Source: Patescibacteria group bacterium (GTDB lineage: Bacteria > Patescibacteriota > Patescibacteriia > 2-12-FULL-60-25). Taken from it: 64,000 nt of DNA. The notes below the pieces were generated by a model, which was given only the letters and a program-made list of their open reading frames with translations, made no database searches and was not told where the DNA came from. The translations under genes were made by a program, and so were the position numbers. Shown piece by piece: positions 39,127 to 48,045 of the stretch (the stretch's first letter is position 1; every line of letters begins with the position of its first letter). The stretch lies in contig JAVHLR010000001.1 in assembly GCA_031082005.1 (NCBI GenBank), positions 687,251 to 751,250 of the forward strand, read 5' to 3'.

Positions 39127-39863
39127 ATGCCGTGCTTCATTCGAATTATCTTCTCCGCATCTCGATACTTCTTGATTTCCTTCGGCATCCAACCGAAAAT
39201 CGGCCATGGAACCTTGTGGATGAAACTTGGCAACCAAGAACTTATTCCGGATGACCTCTGCTTCACCCTGAACAGATATTCGTCGACGAAAACTCCTTTC
39301 GCTCCGTTCTTCGCCATGGTCAACCACAAGTCCCAATCCTGGAATTTCTTAAGCGTTTCATCAAAACCTGGAAACGCCTTTCTCCGAACCAGCGCCGTGG
39401 TGTGTATGTAATTCATCTTATGCAAAGCCGCGATGTCCCACGGTCTAGACGGAAATTTTTTGAAATCCCAGTAGAAATTCGAATAGGCAAAGGCGGCTTC
39501 GGCATTCTTATCCAAGGCATCCGAAAGGTGAGCCAAGGCATTCGTTTCCAGAACCACATCAGCATCCAAAAATATCAGTCTTGCAGAAGTCGTCGATTCG
39601 GCTCCATGATTCCTTGCCGCAGGCGCACCCTGCTTTTCCGTAAACCTGATGATGCGAAGCGGAAGACTGTCCTTGAACCCTTCCGCTATCGCCTCTGGAT
39701 GGTCTTCCGAAACGTTATCGACCACTAAGACCTCTGCGGGCTGCAAGGTCTGCCGTGTCAAACTCTCTAAGCAAGCCGCCAACTCCTTCGCGTGGTTAAA
39801 ACACGGAATTACGACCGCGATACCCCTTCGGTTCACGTCAGAATTATTGTCGACATCTTGCAT
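39123..39863 (-). CDS. Glycosyltransferase family 2
   Basis: GIAVVIPCFNHAKELAACLESLTRQTLQPAEVLVVDNVSED ... ARLIFLDADVVL; start at MQDVDNN. Confidence 0.93.
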   Translation of the reverse strand: MQDVDNNSDVNRRGIAVVIPCFNHAKELAACLESLTRQTLQPAEVLVVDNVSEDHPEAIAEGFKDSLPLRIIRFTEKQGAPAARNHGAESTTSARLIFLDADVVLETNALAHLSDALDKNAEAAFAYSNFYWDFKKFPSRPWDIAALHKMNYIHTTALVRRKAFPGFDETLKKFQDWDLWLTMAKNGAKGVFVDEYLFRVKQRSSGISSWLPSFIHKVPWPIFGWMPKEIKKYRDAEKIIRMKHGI

Positions 39864-40929
39864 ATAGAGTTTCCCATCTATCTTTCCAACTAAAATCCTT
39901 CGACACCCTCTCGCGTCCCTGCGTACCGAGTCGATGCGCCAAATCTCGATCATCCAGCAGACGCATGACAGCTTCCTCTATCTCATCTATCGATATCGGC
40001 TTCACTAATAGACCTGTATATCCATCCCGTACCGCCTCCCCTGCCCCTCCACTCCTCCCTGCGATCGCAGGGATACCGGCCTGCGCCGCTTCGAGATACA
40101 CGATACCGAAGCCTTCCATGTCATTCTCCTCTTCACGTACCGGCAACAAAAATACATCTGCCGCCGCATACCATAGCCACTTTTCCTCATCATCCGCGTC
40201 CTTGATCCATCTGACCTTAGTCCGATGCTCTACGGCCAGCTTCTCCAACCTCTCACGATCAGGCCCATCGCCTATGACTACGTAATCGACTTCTTGTTTT
40301 GCCTGGATCCGCGCCAACGCATGTAGCGAAGCATCAATGCCCTTTCGTGGAACCAGCCTGGTCAACGACAAGACGATAGGCGTTTCGCTATCCACACCCA
40401 ATCTCCGTCGCGCCGTCGCCCTATCTACGATCTCTCTCGGTTCGGCCCCGGGTGTCATCACCGTTACTTCAATCTCGCCCACTACTTTCATCAGCTCCGC
40501 TTTTGTCGCCTCACTATTCGTGAAAAGCGCTTTTGCGTTGCGGCAAATCCGACGCAAAAGCCATTTTTTCCATCCAGTCGCGGCGAGTTTGATGTCTAAA
40601 CCATGAAAAAAAACCACATACTCCGGACCGCCTGATAATCTCGAAAGCCACGCTGCGGTACCCAACGGAAATACATGGCTGATGAAAATCACTCTTTTCT
40701 CTTTTTTCGATTTCCGCATCAACGACACCGTCGGCCACCAGCTTGGCCAAACCTTACGAAACATCCTGATCGTCCTGACTTCTCCCGGGCCGTCGACTGC
40801 GTGATTCTCTGGAACCAAAACCTCGATCCTTCCTTGAGCAACGTTGACCAGATTACCCAAATACCTAGCCACGCCCCCGCGCTCCGGTGGATAATCCAGC
40901 GTAATCAATGTTATTTCAGGTTTGTTCAT
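39844..40929 (-). CDS. Glycosyltransferase family 4
   Basis: PERGGVARYLGNLV ... IVLSLTRLVPRKGIDASLHAL ... EGFGIVYLEAAQAGIPAIAGRSGG. Confidence 0.95.
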   Translation of the reverse strand: MNKPEITLITLDYPPERGGVARYLGNLVNVAQGRIEVLVPENHAVDGPGEVRTIRMFRKVWPSWWPTVSLMRKSKKEKRVIFISHVFPLGTAAWLSRLSGGPEYVVFFHGLDIKLAATGWKKWLLRRICRNAKALFTNSEATKAELMKVVGEIEVTVMTPGAEPREIVDRATARRRLGVDSETPIVLSLTRLVPRKGIDASLHALARIQAKQEVDYVVIGDGPDRERLEKLAVEHRTKVRWIKDADDEEKWLWYAAADVFLLPVREEENDMEGFGIVYLEAAQAGIPAIAGRSGGAGEAVRDGYTGLLVKPISIDEIEEAVMRLLDDRDLAHRLGTQGRERVSKDFSWKDRWETLYARCRQ

Positions 40930-42379
40930 GTATTTCTGCCTGCGGCACGACCCGCTTACGTAAGTTCAACATGAAATCTAAATCTTGTTTAGTGATGATG
41001 CCAAGCAATAAAGATCCTGCTGTCGCCGTCGCCGTACCCAATAGGAAAGCCAATGTAAAAGACAGCTGCGATCCGATTCCACGCCAGACATACCAAGAAA
41101 AAGCCGCGACCAAAAGTGCACGTGCCAATATCCACATGACATTTCTCCAACCTCCAGCATCTCTTCGCGTAAAATAAATTCCAAAAAAGAACAACGACCA
41201 AAAACTCAACACGCTCGCCCAAGCGGCACCCAGAGGTCCATACTTAGGCACTAAAATCGTATTCAAGACGATGTTGATGATCATGGTCAACACCATGGCC
41301 GTAGTCTTGAGGTGCGCCCGTTTAGTCGCATTCAGCAAAGAACCCAGTGGGAAATCCATGAACAGCGCCAAGAGCACCCAGGGCAACACAGAGAATGGGA
41401 TGACGGCATCCAGATACTTCTCTCCGTACACGAGCGGTATTATCCGCGGCGCCAAAGCCGAAAGACCGGCCGAAAGACCAAGACCTAAATACGCCATCAG
41501 ACGCAGCGCTCCGGTGTAGGTCCTCTTTATCTGTTCGTGGTCATGTTTCACCCAAGCCGCTGCAATGGCCGGATAGACCGCGGCCGTCACTGTCATCGGT
41601 ACGAACTGCAACGCATACGTCATCTTATAAGCGACGGAATAGATGCCGACCGAAGTCAATCCATGGAACGCTTCAAGGAACAACGTGTCTAGATATGAAT
41701 ACGTCTTGACCGCCAACCCGGCGATCGCGAAAGGCACAGCTTCGTGTGCCAAATGACGGACGTCAAACCAAGTGGATTTTTCCCATCTTATGCCTTGCGT
41801 TAAAGTTTTGCGCCAAGCCCAAACCAAATTCCACAGGCTCCCCAAAAACAAACCACCTACCAGGCCTTTTGCACCGAAACCCAGGAACGCAGCCGTTATC
41901 GATGAACCGGCTGTCAGTATCTGGCCAAGCAGCATCCCGATCGCCTCGAACCTCAAATTCTGCTTGCCGCGCAAAGCCCCATAGAACATCAGATGAATCG
42001 TATCCGCCGCCATCACCAGACAAGCGATGGAAATCGCCAGCATCGTCTCCTCATTCGCTCCCTTGAACCAACCGTATCCAAGGGACGCTGCGACCGCTAA
42101 AGGCAACAACGCCAATTTCACTTTCAGCGCAGCGCCTAACATGCGGTTCGCATCCTCACGTCCTCCGGCATACGCCAGGATGATGACCTGCGTAATCCCC
42201 AAATCAGACAAAACAACGAACAACGAAGTCACCGATACGCTGAAAAAATAGGTACCGGTTATGTGCGGCCCCAAGAGCTTGGCGATGGCCCAAAAATACG
42301 CAAAAGCAATGAGCTTGTTCAGGCTCATCGCGCCCACCAACCAAGAGGCATTCTTAGCGATTCTGGTACCTTCTGTCAC
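40916..42379 (-). CDS. Oligosaccharide flippase (Wzx/MATE-like)
   Basis: About 12-14 TM segments, RIAKNASWLVGAMSLNKLIAFAYFWAIAKLLGPHITGTYFFSVS. Confidence 0.9.
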   Translation of the reverse strand: MTEGTRIAKNASWLVGAMSLNKLIAFAYFWAIAKLLGPHITGTYFFSVSVTSLFVVLSDLGITQVIILAYAGGREDANRMLGAALKVKLALLPLAVAASLGYGWFKGANEETMLAISIACLVMAADTIHLMFYGALRGKQNLRFEAIGMLLGQILTAGSSITAAFLGFGAKGLVGGLFLGSLWNLVWAWRKTLTQGIRWEKSTWFDVRHLAHEAVPFAIAGLAVKTYSYLDTLFLEAFHGLTSVGIYSVAYKMTYALQFVPMTVTAAVYPAIAAAWVKHDHEQIKRTYTGALRLMAYLGLGLSAGLSALAPRIIPLVYGEKYLDAVIPFSVLPWVLLALFMDFPLGSLLNATKRAHLKTTAMVLTMIINIVLNTILVPKYGPLGAAWASVLSFWSLFFFGIYFTRRDAGGWRNVMWILARALLVAAFSWYVWRGIGSQLSFTLAFLLGTATATAGSLLLGIITKQDLDFMLNLRKRVVPQAEIHEQT

Positions 42380-42391
42380 GTTTGAATATTA
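42380..42391 (-). promoter_or_regulatory. -10-like element TAATAT, 6 nt from the GTG start
   Basis: Minus strand TAATAT-TCAAAC-GTG. Confidence 0.5.
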
Positions 42392-42420
42392 GCTTTTTTT
42401 AGCTGTTTTCGCTAGTCACA

Positions 42421-42451
42421 AAGCCGGTGAGCAAGAAACGCCCACCGGCTT
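42421..42451 (-). terminator. Terminator-like hairpin
   Basis: AAGCCGGTG-13 nt-CACCGGCTT, 9-bp stem just downstream of the HD gene. Confidence 0.55.
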
Positions 42452-42461
42452 CGAGTTTGGT

Positions 42462-43949
42462 TTACGGAGCTCTCCACTGATGCACGAGCTCTAGCACCTT
42501 GGCCCTGACCGCTCGCGGGTCAGCACCACCGGCCTTCGCACCGAAAAAAAGCCTGACGACGGACTCTTCCTCCTCTTTCAGCGTCCGCATGATTGGCGAA
42601 GCTTCAAGCCAAGAATCTCCGTTGACGTCACAAGCGTACTTGCCCTCTTCGTCCAAAGACAAGAGATAGGCACCACGCTCCAGATCACGCATCGCTTTTA
42701 GGGGCTGACGGTCGACTATGAACCTCTCGTCAGGATACGCCTTCGACATGACATCGAGCACATGCCGTGCCAGGTCGTCGTCGTTCTTGCCGAACTCGTA
42801 AAGCCTCTTCCAAAGGTCTCTGGCGACGATACGTCGAGCCAACTCCGCCGTACCGTTACCGCCACCTGAAGCTGACCCGAGTCCTTCCATCAGGGCTTTC
42901 AGGAAGGACTCGTCGCTCATCCGAAGATAGCCTTCGACGAAACCGTCGAGCGTAGCCGTCTTGAAGACGCACGCTCCGGACTTCCCCGCTTTTCGCGTGA
43001 TCTCGTCCATCATCAGTTCGATGGCTCGCAAGGTCTTGTGACGATAGATCTGCGCAAACATCTGGAACCTCGCCTGCACGAAATTCTCGATAGCGCGCAG
43101 ACTGCTCATCCTCCAACCCAGACGGTACGCATGAAGGTCAGCTCCCTTCCCTCTTACGCAGAGTACGGACTTGAGGATACGGTTCGGTTCGTACAGGCCA
43201 TAACTGACGCCACAAGCGCGGCTATCGCGCAGCATGTAGTCCATGCGATCCGCATCCACCGGTGCCGATGAGATCAAATCACGCAAGAACGGCACCCAGG
43301 GACGCAACTCTTCCGGCACGTCAGCATGAGGTCGCGCGTTCAACATAACCGCAGCCAGTAGGGACGGCATCCAATATTCATCATCACCACCGTTATCCGA
43401 CCACAGTACGGCAAAAAGCAGGCACGTAGCCGCCTCATGGCTAATTCTGTCTCCATTGCCCTGAAACAGCTCCGCTCTATACGGCCGTAAAGGATCCAAC
43501 CTCGGATCGTCCAACAACGGTTCGACGTCATAGAGCTTCGGTGCGAATCTCTTGTAGGCGTGCGAAAGCGGACCATGGCCCAAATCATGGACTAGCGCCA
43601 AGATCCTCGCGACACGTTGCAGCGTGGCTTTGAACTTAGCATCGAGTTCATGGAACTTGATGGCCTGCCCCGGTTCGGCTTGCGCTCGGCTGCGCAGTTT
43701 CGACGAAGCGGCTCGCGAACCGCTGCTCACGGCATCAAGCATCGACTGCGTCATATGCACGACGCCGATGCAGTGCTCGAAGCGCGTGTTGGTCGCCGTC
43801 GGAAAGACATAGCGCAACAAGCCCGTTTGATGTATCGAACGCTGCCGCTGGAACAAGGGATGGTCGATGATCCCCATCTCTTCCGGCGTCAGCTTGATCA
43901 GGCCATACAGCCCATCGTGGATCGAACGACTGCGCGTGAGATAGTTCAT
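42462..43949 (-). CDS. HD domain phosphohydrolase, SAMHD1/dNTPase-like
   Basis: HPLFQRQRSIHQTGLLRYVFPTATNTRFEHCIGVVHM ... LALVHDLGHGPLSHAYKRF; start at MNYLTRSRS preceded by GGAGAGG. Confidence 0.9.
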   Translation of the reverse strand: MNYLTRSRSIHDGLYGLIKLTPEEMGIIDHPLFQRQRSIHQTGLLRYVFPTATNTRFEHCIGVVHMTQSMLDAVSSGSRAASSKLRSRAQAEPGQAIKFHELDAKFKATLQRVARILALVHDLGHGPLSHAYKRFAPKLYDVEPLLDDPRLDPLRPYRAELFQGNGDRISHEAATCLLFAVLWSDNGGDDEYWMPSLLAAVMLNARPHADVPEELRPWVPFLRDLISSAPVDADRMDYMLRDSRACGVSYGLYEPNRILKSVLCVRGKGADLHAYRLGWRMSSLRAIENFVQARFQMFAQIYRHKTLRAIELMMDEITRKAGKSGACVFKTATLDGFVEGYLRMSDESFLKALMEGLGSASGGGNGTAELARRIVARDLWKRLYEFGKNDDDLARHVLDVMSKAYPDERFIVDRQPLKAMRDLERGAYLLSLDEEGKYACDVNGDSWLEASPIMRTLKEEEESVVRLFFGAKAGGADPRAVRAKVLELVHQWRAP

Positions 43950-44011
43950 GACCCCTCTCCTCATGACTAGAAAGATCTTGTCGAATCTTCGTCTATTAAA
44001 ACCACGATGTC

Positions 44012-44050
44012 AAATTCAAAAGACCCGGTAGTACCGGGTCTTTTGAATTT
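44012..44050. terminator. Perfect-palindrome terminator downstream of rpsI
   Basis: AAATTCAAAAGACCCGGTA-G-TACCGGGTCTTTTGAATTT, 19-nt perfect arms. Confidence 0.88.
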
Positions 44051-44054
44051 CAAT

Positions 44055-44636
44055 TTAACGCTTGCTCCACTGCGGTGCTCGTCGCGCACCCTTCAAGCCG
44101 AATTTCTTTCGTTCCTTCTTGCGCGCGTCGCGTTTCAGGAACCCTAACTTCTTCAAAGCTTTACGATATGTCGGGTTGAGCTGCAACAGGGCGCGGGAAA
44201 TGCCGTGACGCACTGCGTCTGCCTGACCGCGGATGCCGCCACCAACGACCTTAGCACTGACATCGACTGCGCCTTCCTGGCCAGCCGTCTTCAGCGGACT
44301 CGTCACAGTGTCACGCAACTCGAAAGTCGTAAAATATTTATCGTATGGTTTGCCGTTCACGGTTATCAAGCCTTTGCCGTTCTTGATCAGACGAACCCGC
44401 GCAATGGAAGTCTTACGACGACCCACTGTGCTGATGAAAGATCCGCCCTTTGCCGCGGCGCCTCCGGCCAGTTCATCCTCTTCAACTGCTTCCATCGCCT
44501 TCAGTTCTTTTTCCGCTGTTTCGGCAGTGTCTTCAGACACCTTTTTCTTGGCGGTGACTTTTTTTTCCTTGGTCTCCGTCTTCTTGGCCTTTGCGGGCTC
44601 CTTCTTCTTGTCTTTGTCTTCTTTCTTGGTCGGCAT
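44055..44636 (-). CDS. rpsI: 30S ribosomal protein S9 with charged N-terminal extension
   Basis: [32 protein letters not shown] ... [62 protein letters not shown]. Confidence 0.97.
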   Translation of the reverse strand: MPTKKEDKDKKKEPAKAKKTETKEKKVTAKKKVSEDTAETAEKELKAMEAVEEDELAGGAAAKGGSFISTVGRRKTSIARVRLIKNGKGLITVNGKPYDKYFTTFELRDTVTSPLKTAGQEGAVDVSAKVVGGGIRGQADAVRHGISRALLQLNPTYRKALKKLGFLKRDARKKERKKFGLKGARRAPQWSKR

Positions 44637-44638
44637 AG

Positions 44639-45022
44639 CTATTTAACGAAAGTCAATCTCTTAAGCCTTCTGTCCTGTGTAGAGTTCTTCGGCAACATAT
44701 ACTTGACTGCATGGCGCAGAATCTCTGAAGGATTCTCCTCACGCAGCTTAGCCACCGGCTTCCTCTTTAGGCCTCCCGGACGGTTGCTGGTGCTGAAATG
44801 CTCCTTCTGTTCCCACTTCTTGCCGGTGAAGACTACTTTATCTGCATTCTTGATGCGCACGAAATCACCCATATCGATATGCGGTGTGTATTCCGGTTTA
44901 TGCTTACCCATGAGCAAGGTCGCGATCTTGGTCGACAATCGTCCGACGACCATCCCTGCGGCGTCTATCTCATGAATCGCACGTTGTACCTGGGGCATCC
45001 CCTTCTGTGATTTCCACGTCAT
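44639..45022 (-). CDS. rplM: 50S ribosomal protein L13
   Basis: [54 protein letters not shown]. Confidence 0.96.
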   Translation of the reverse strand: MTWKSQKGMPQVQRAIHEIDAAGMVVGRLSTKIATLLMGKHKPEYTPHIDMGDFVRIKNADKVVFTGKKWEQKEHFSTSNRPGGLKRKPVAKLREENPSEILRHAVKYMLPKNSTQDRRLKRLTFVK

Positions 45023-45026
45023 ATCA

Positions 45027-45383
45027 TTAGTCTTTAACGAATTGGATCTGTGCCATTTCAGCCCCATCACCCTGGCGCTGACCTATCTTTATGATGCGGG
45101 TGTAGCCGCCTGGGCGCGTCGCATAACGCGGTCCAAGCTCTTCCAAGACCTTGTTCACTGCCGTTTCCACCGTCAAGACTTTCGCCAATTCACGGCGTGC
45201 GGTCAAAGTCTTCTTGCGTCCGGTCGTGATCAATTTTTCGACCATAGGTCTCACTGCCTTAGCTTTCGCCAAAGTCGTGTTCATCCTTTCGTACAGGACC
45301 AAACTTGTCGCCAAACCTCGCAACAAAGCCTTGCGCGGGCCGTTCTTGCGATCCAGTGTCTTGCCTTTTCTGTTATGCTTCAT
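45027..45383 (-). CDS. rplQ: 50S ribosomal protein L17
   Basis: MKHNRKGKTLDRKNGPRKALLRGLATSLVLYERMNTTLAKAKAVRPMVEKLIT. Confidence 0.97.
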   Translation of the reverse strand: MKHNRKGKTLDRKNGPRKALLRGLATSLVLYERMNTTLAKAKAVRPMVEKLITTGRKKTLTARRELAKVLTVETAVNKVLEELGPRYATRPGGYTRIIKIGQRQGDGAEMAQIQFVKD

Positions 45384-46071
45384 ATTCCAATTCTTTAAGC
45401 AGGTTCAAATGGTCCAGCATGATGCTAACCGCTGACTTACAAGCGTCTATAGGATCGATCGTACCGTCGGTTTCTATGGTCAGGACCAACTTATCATAGT
45501 CGGTCTTTTCGCCTAAACGCGTCGCTTCGACTTTATACGATACATTAATCACAGGATTGTATAGCGCATCGATTGCGATCGTACCAAGTTCCAGTTTCTC
45601 CTTTATGCGCTCTTCGGTGGATCTGTAGCCACGTCCCGGCGATATCGTGACTTCCATCTCTAAGGATGCGTTCTTATCCGTCAACGTCGCGATCACCAGC
45701 TCTGGATTGACGATTTCGACATCAGCGTTCTTAGAAAAATCACCTGCTGTCACCGCCTTTTCGCCCTTTACGTTCAATGTGACCTTGACCGGTTCTTCTG
45801 CGAAGCACTTCAGACGCAGCGATTTCAGATTTAAGATGATCTCCAATACGTCTTCCTTCACGTTCGGTATGGTAGAGAACTCATGTTCTGCGCCCTTGAT
45901 CTTCACCGCTGTGACCGCTGCTCCAGGCAAGGACGACAAAAGTACGCGACGCAGCGCGTTACCGATAGTCGTGCCGTAACCCGGCATACACGGTTCTACT
46001 GTAAGTATGCCCTCGCCGGCTCGTTCGCCGCGGGCAAAGACTATTTTGGACGGAAGAAGTAATGACTCCAT
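45373..46071 (-). CDS. rpoA: RNA polymerase alpha subunit, N-terminal domain only
   Basis: GYGTTIGNALRRVLLSSLPGAAVTAVKIKGAEHEFSTIPNVKEDVLEIILNLK; 232 aa, stops before any alphaCTD and overlaps rplQ. Confidence 0.96.
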   Translation of the reverse strand: MESLLLPSKIVFARGERAGEGILTVEPCMPGYGTTIGNALRRVLLSSLPGAAVTAVKIKGAEHEFSTIPNVKEDVLEIILNLKSLRLKCFAEEPVKVTLNVKGEKAVTAGDFSKNADVEIVNPELVIATLTDKNASLEMEVTISPGRGYRSTEERIKEKLELGTIAIDALYNPVINVSYKVEATRLGEKTDYDKLVLTIETDGTIDPIDACKSAVSIMLDHLNLLKELEYEA

Positions 46072-46089
46072 ACTTAAGGTACGTGATTA

Positions 46090-46701
46090 TTAACGCGAAT
46101 AATATTCGACGATTAGTTGGGGTTCAAATATCTGCTTCAGATCGTCCGCTGCCGGAAGGCTCGTTACCTTGACCGTCAGGCTCTTTACGTCCGACGTCAA
46201 CCAAGACGGGACTTCCACCTTGGGCAGGTTCTCGAGGAAAATCTTCCAGATCTTCTTATCTTTTTTGTTGTCACGAACAGTGACTATATCGCCCGGTTTC
46301 ACTTGGAACGAAGACACATCCACCTTCTTGCCGTTGACCGCGATATGGGCGTGAGAAATCACCTGACGCGCTGCAGCCCGGGTCTTCGTCAGACCGGCGC
46401 GGAACAAGACGTTATCCAAGCGAGTCTCCAAAAGACGCACCAAATTCTGCGCTGTATCGCCCTTCATGTTAGTCGCTTTCTCGAAATAATTGCTGAACTG
46501 CTTCTCCATCACGCCATAAACCAATTTCGCACGCTGCTTTTCGCGCAGCTGTTTGCCGTAATCGGTGATGCGCCTGCGGCTCGTCGGACCATGCACACCA
46601 GGACCATAAGGACGTTTCTCCAAAATCCTGGCCATCTTTTCACGGCCGTCCAGGTTCAATCCTTCGCGCCTGACGCGCTTTGCTGTAACTCGTAATCTCA
46701 T
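46090..46701 (-). CDS. rpsD: 30S ribosomal protein S4
   Basis: RRITDYGKQLREKQRAKLVYGVMEKQFSNYFEKA ... LLETRLDNVLFRAGLTKTRAAARQVISHAHIAVNGKKVD. Confidence 0.97.
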   Translation of the reverse strand: MRLRVTAKRVRREGLNLDGREKMARILEKRPYGPGVHGPTSRRRITDYGKQLREKQRAKLVYGVMEKQFSNYFEKATNMKGDTAQNLVRLLETRLDNVLFRAGLTKTRAAARQVISHAHIAVNGKKVDVSSFQVKPGDIVTVRDNKKDKKIWKIFLENLPKVEVPSWLTSDVKSLTVKVTSLPAADDLKQIFEPQLIVEYYSR

Positions 46702-46707
46702 AATGGT

Positions 46708-47157
46708 TTATACCCTACGAGGCCGCGGCGGTCTGCAACCGTTATGCGGGATTGGGGTGATGTCTTTTATGCTTAAAACTCCGACATTATTGGCCTGGAA
46801 AGCCCGGATAGCGCCTTCCCTGCCCTGACCGACGCCGGAAACCAAAATGTTGACGTCCTTCAGTCCGTAACCAGAAGCTTTATCCACAGCATTCCTGACG
46901 ACAATCGAGGCAGCGTATGGCGTAGACTTCTTCGGCCCCTTGAAACCCGCGGCACCGGCGCTCGCCCAAGACAACACGTTGCCGTTCAAATCCGTCAGCG
47001 TGACGATCGTATTGTTGTACGTCGCTTGGATATACGCTTTACCATGAGGTATCACGCCCTTGGCTTTCGTCTTCGTCTTCTTACGCCCCTTCGCACCCTT
47101 CTTGTCTGTCGTGGCGGAAGCTGTCGTTTCGACGTTTTTTGTTTGCTCGTCAGTCAT
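46708..47157 (-). CDS. rpsK: 30S ribosomal protein S11
   Basis: [45 protein letters not shown] ... [13 protein letters not shown]. Confidence 0.97.
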   Translation of the reverse strand: MTDEQTKNVETTASATTDKKGAKGRKKTKTKAKGVIPHGKAYIQATYNNTIVTLTDLNGNVLSWASAGAAGFKGPKKSTPYAASIVVRNAVDKASGYGLKDVNILVSGVGQGREGAIRAFQANNVGVLSIKDITPIPHNGCRPPRPRRV

Positions 47158-47160
47158 ACT

Positions 47161-47547
47161 TTACTTCTTTTCAAGTTTACGTTTACCCGAACCCATGGTA
47201 CGGCGCACATTGCCCTTCACGGTACGGCAGTTGGTTTTTGTCCTTTGTCCGCGAGCAGGCAACCCTTTGATGTGTCTTGAACCGCGGTACGATCCAATAT
47301 CTTTCAAGCGTTTGATATGGCTCATGACCTCGCGTCGCATCTCGCCCTCAACCTTATAATTTTTTTCGACGTAATCGCGCAGGGTGTTGGCCTGATCTTC
47401 AGTCAGATCCTTTACCCTGATGTCAGGGTTCATTCCCGTCTCTTTCAAGATCTTCTTTGCCGTAACCTGGCCGATCCCATAAATGTAGGTCAACCCGATT
47501 TCGATTCTTTTTGCATTGGGGAGAGTTACTCCAGCGATTCTAGCCAT
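47161..47547 (-). CDS. rpsM: 30S ribosomal protein S13
   Basis: [34 protein letters not shown] ... [25 protein letters not shown]. Confidence 0.97.
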   Translation of the reverse strand: MARIAGVTLPNAKRIEIGLTYIYGIGQVTAKKILKETGMNPDIRVKDLTEDQANTLRDYVEKNYKVEGEMRREVMSHIKRLKDIGSYRGSRHIKGLPARGQRTKTNCRTVKGNVRRTMGSGKRKLEKK

Positions 47548-47559
47548 AATCGAATTTAA

Positions 47560-47673
47560 TTAGCCCTGTCTCTGCTTATGTTTAGGATTTTTGCAAATCA
47601 CAACAACCCGCCCTTTCCGGCGTATGACCTGACAATTGCGGCACATTGCCTTTACCGATGATCTAACTTTCAT
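47560..47673 (-). CDS. rpmJ: 50S ribosomal protein L36 (37 aa, not in the ORF track)
   Basis: Manual translation [37 protein letters not shown]. Confidence 0.97.
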   Translation of the reverse strand: MKVRSSVKAMCRNCQVIRRKGRVVVICKNPKHKQRQG

Positions 47674-47724
47674 AAGAGTCGTAAATTAAGCCATGAACTA
47701 ATACGCGAAGGGCTGTCAAGTGGG

Positions 47725-47952
47725 CTATAATCTATATGTTATTCTACCTTTTGTCAAATCGTAGGGGGTTATCTCGACCTGCACCTCGTCCCCTGGAGTA
47801 AGGCGGATACGGTACATCCTCAATTTTCCTGCTAAATGACACAAAATAGAGTGTCCATTATCGAGCTTTACCCTGAACATAGCCGAGGGTAAGGCCTCTT
47901 CGATGACACCTTTGACTACGATAAAATCCTTGGCGGCTTTATTGGCTCCCAT
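47725..47952 (-). CDS. infA: Translation initiation factor IF-1
   Basis: [61 protein letters not shown]. Confidence 0.97.
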   Translation of the reverse strand: MGANKAAKDFIVVKGVIEEALPSAMFRVKLDNGHSILCHLAGKLRMYRIRLTPGDEVQVEITPYDLTKGRITYRL

Positions 47953-48045
47953 AATTAAAATTTGTCGCGTTTTTGATGCGAATGATTGTGATAAACGTTG
48001 GAAACAACTCCGAGATAATAGCAGGGCTTCACGGATTTTACAAGG

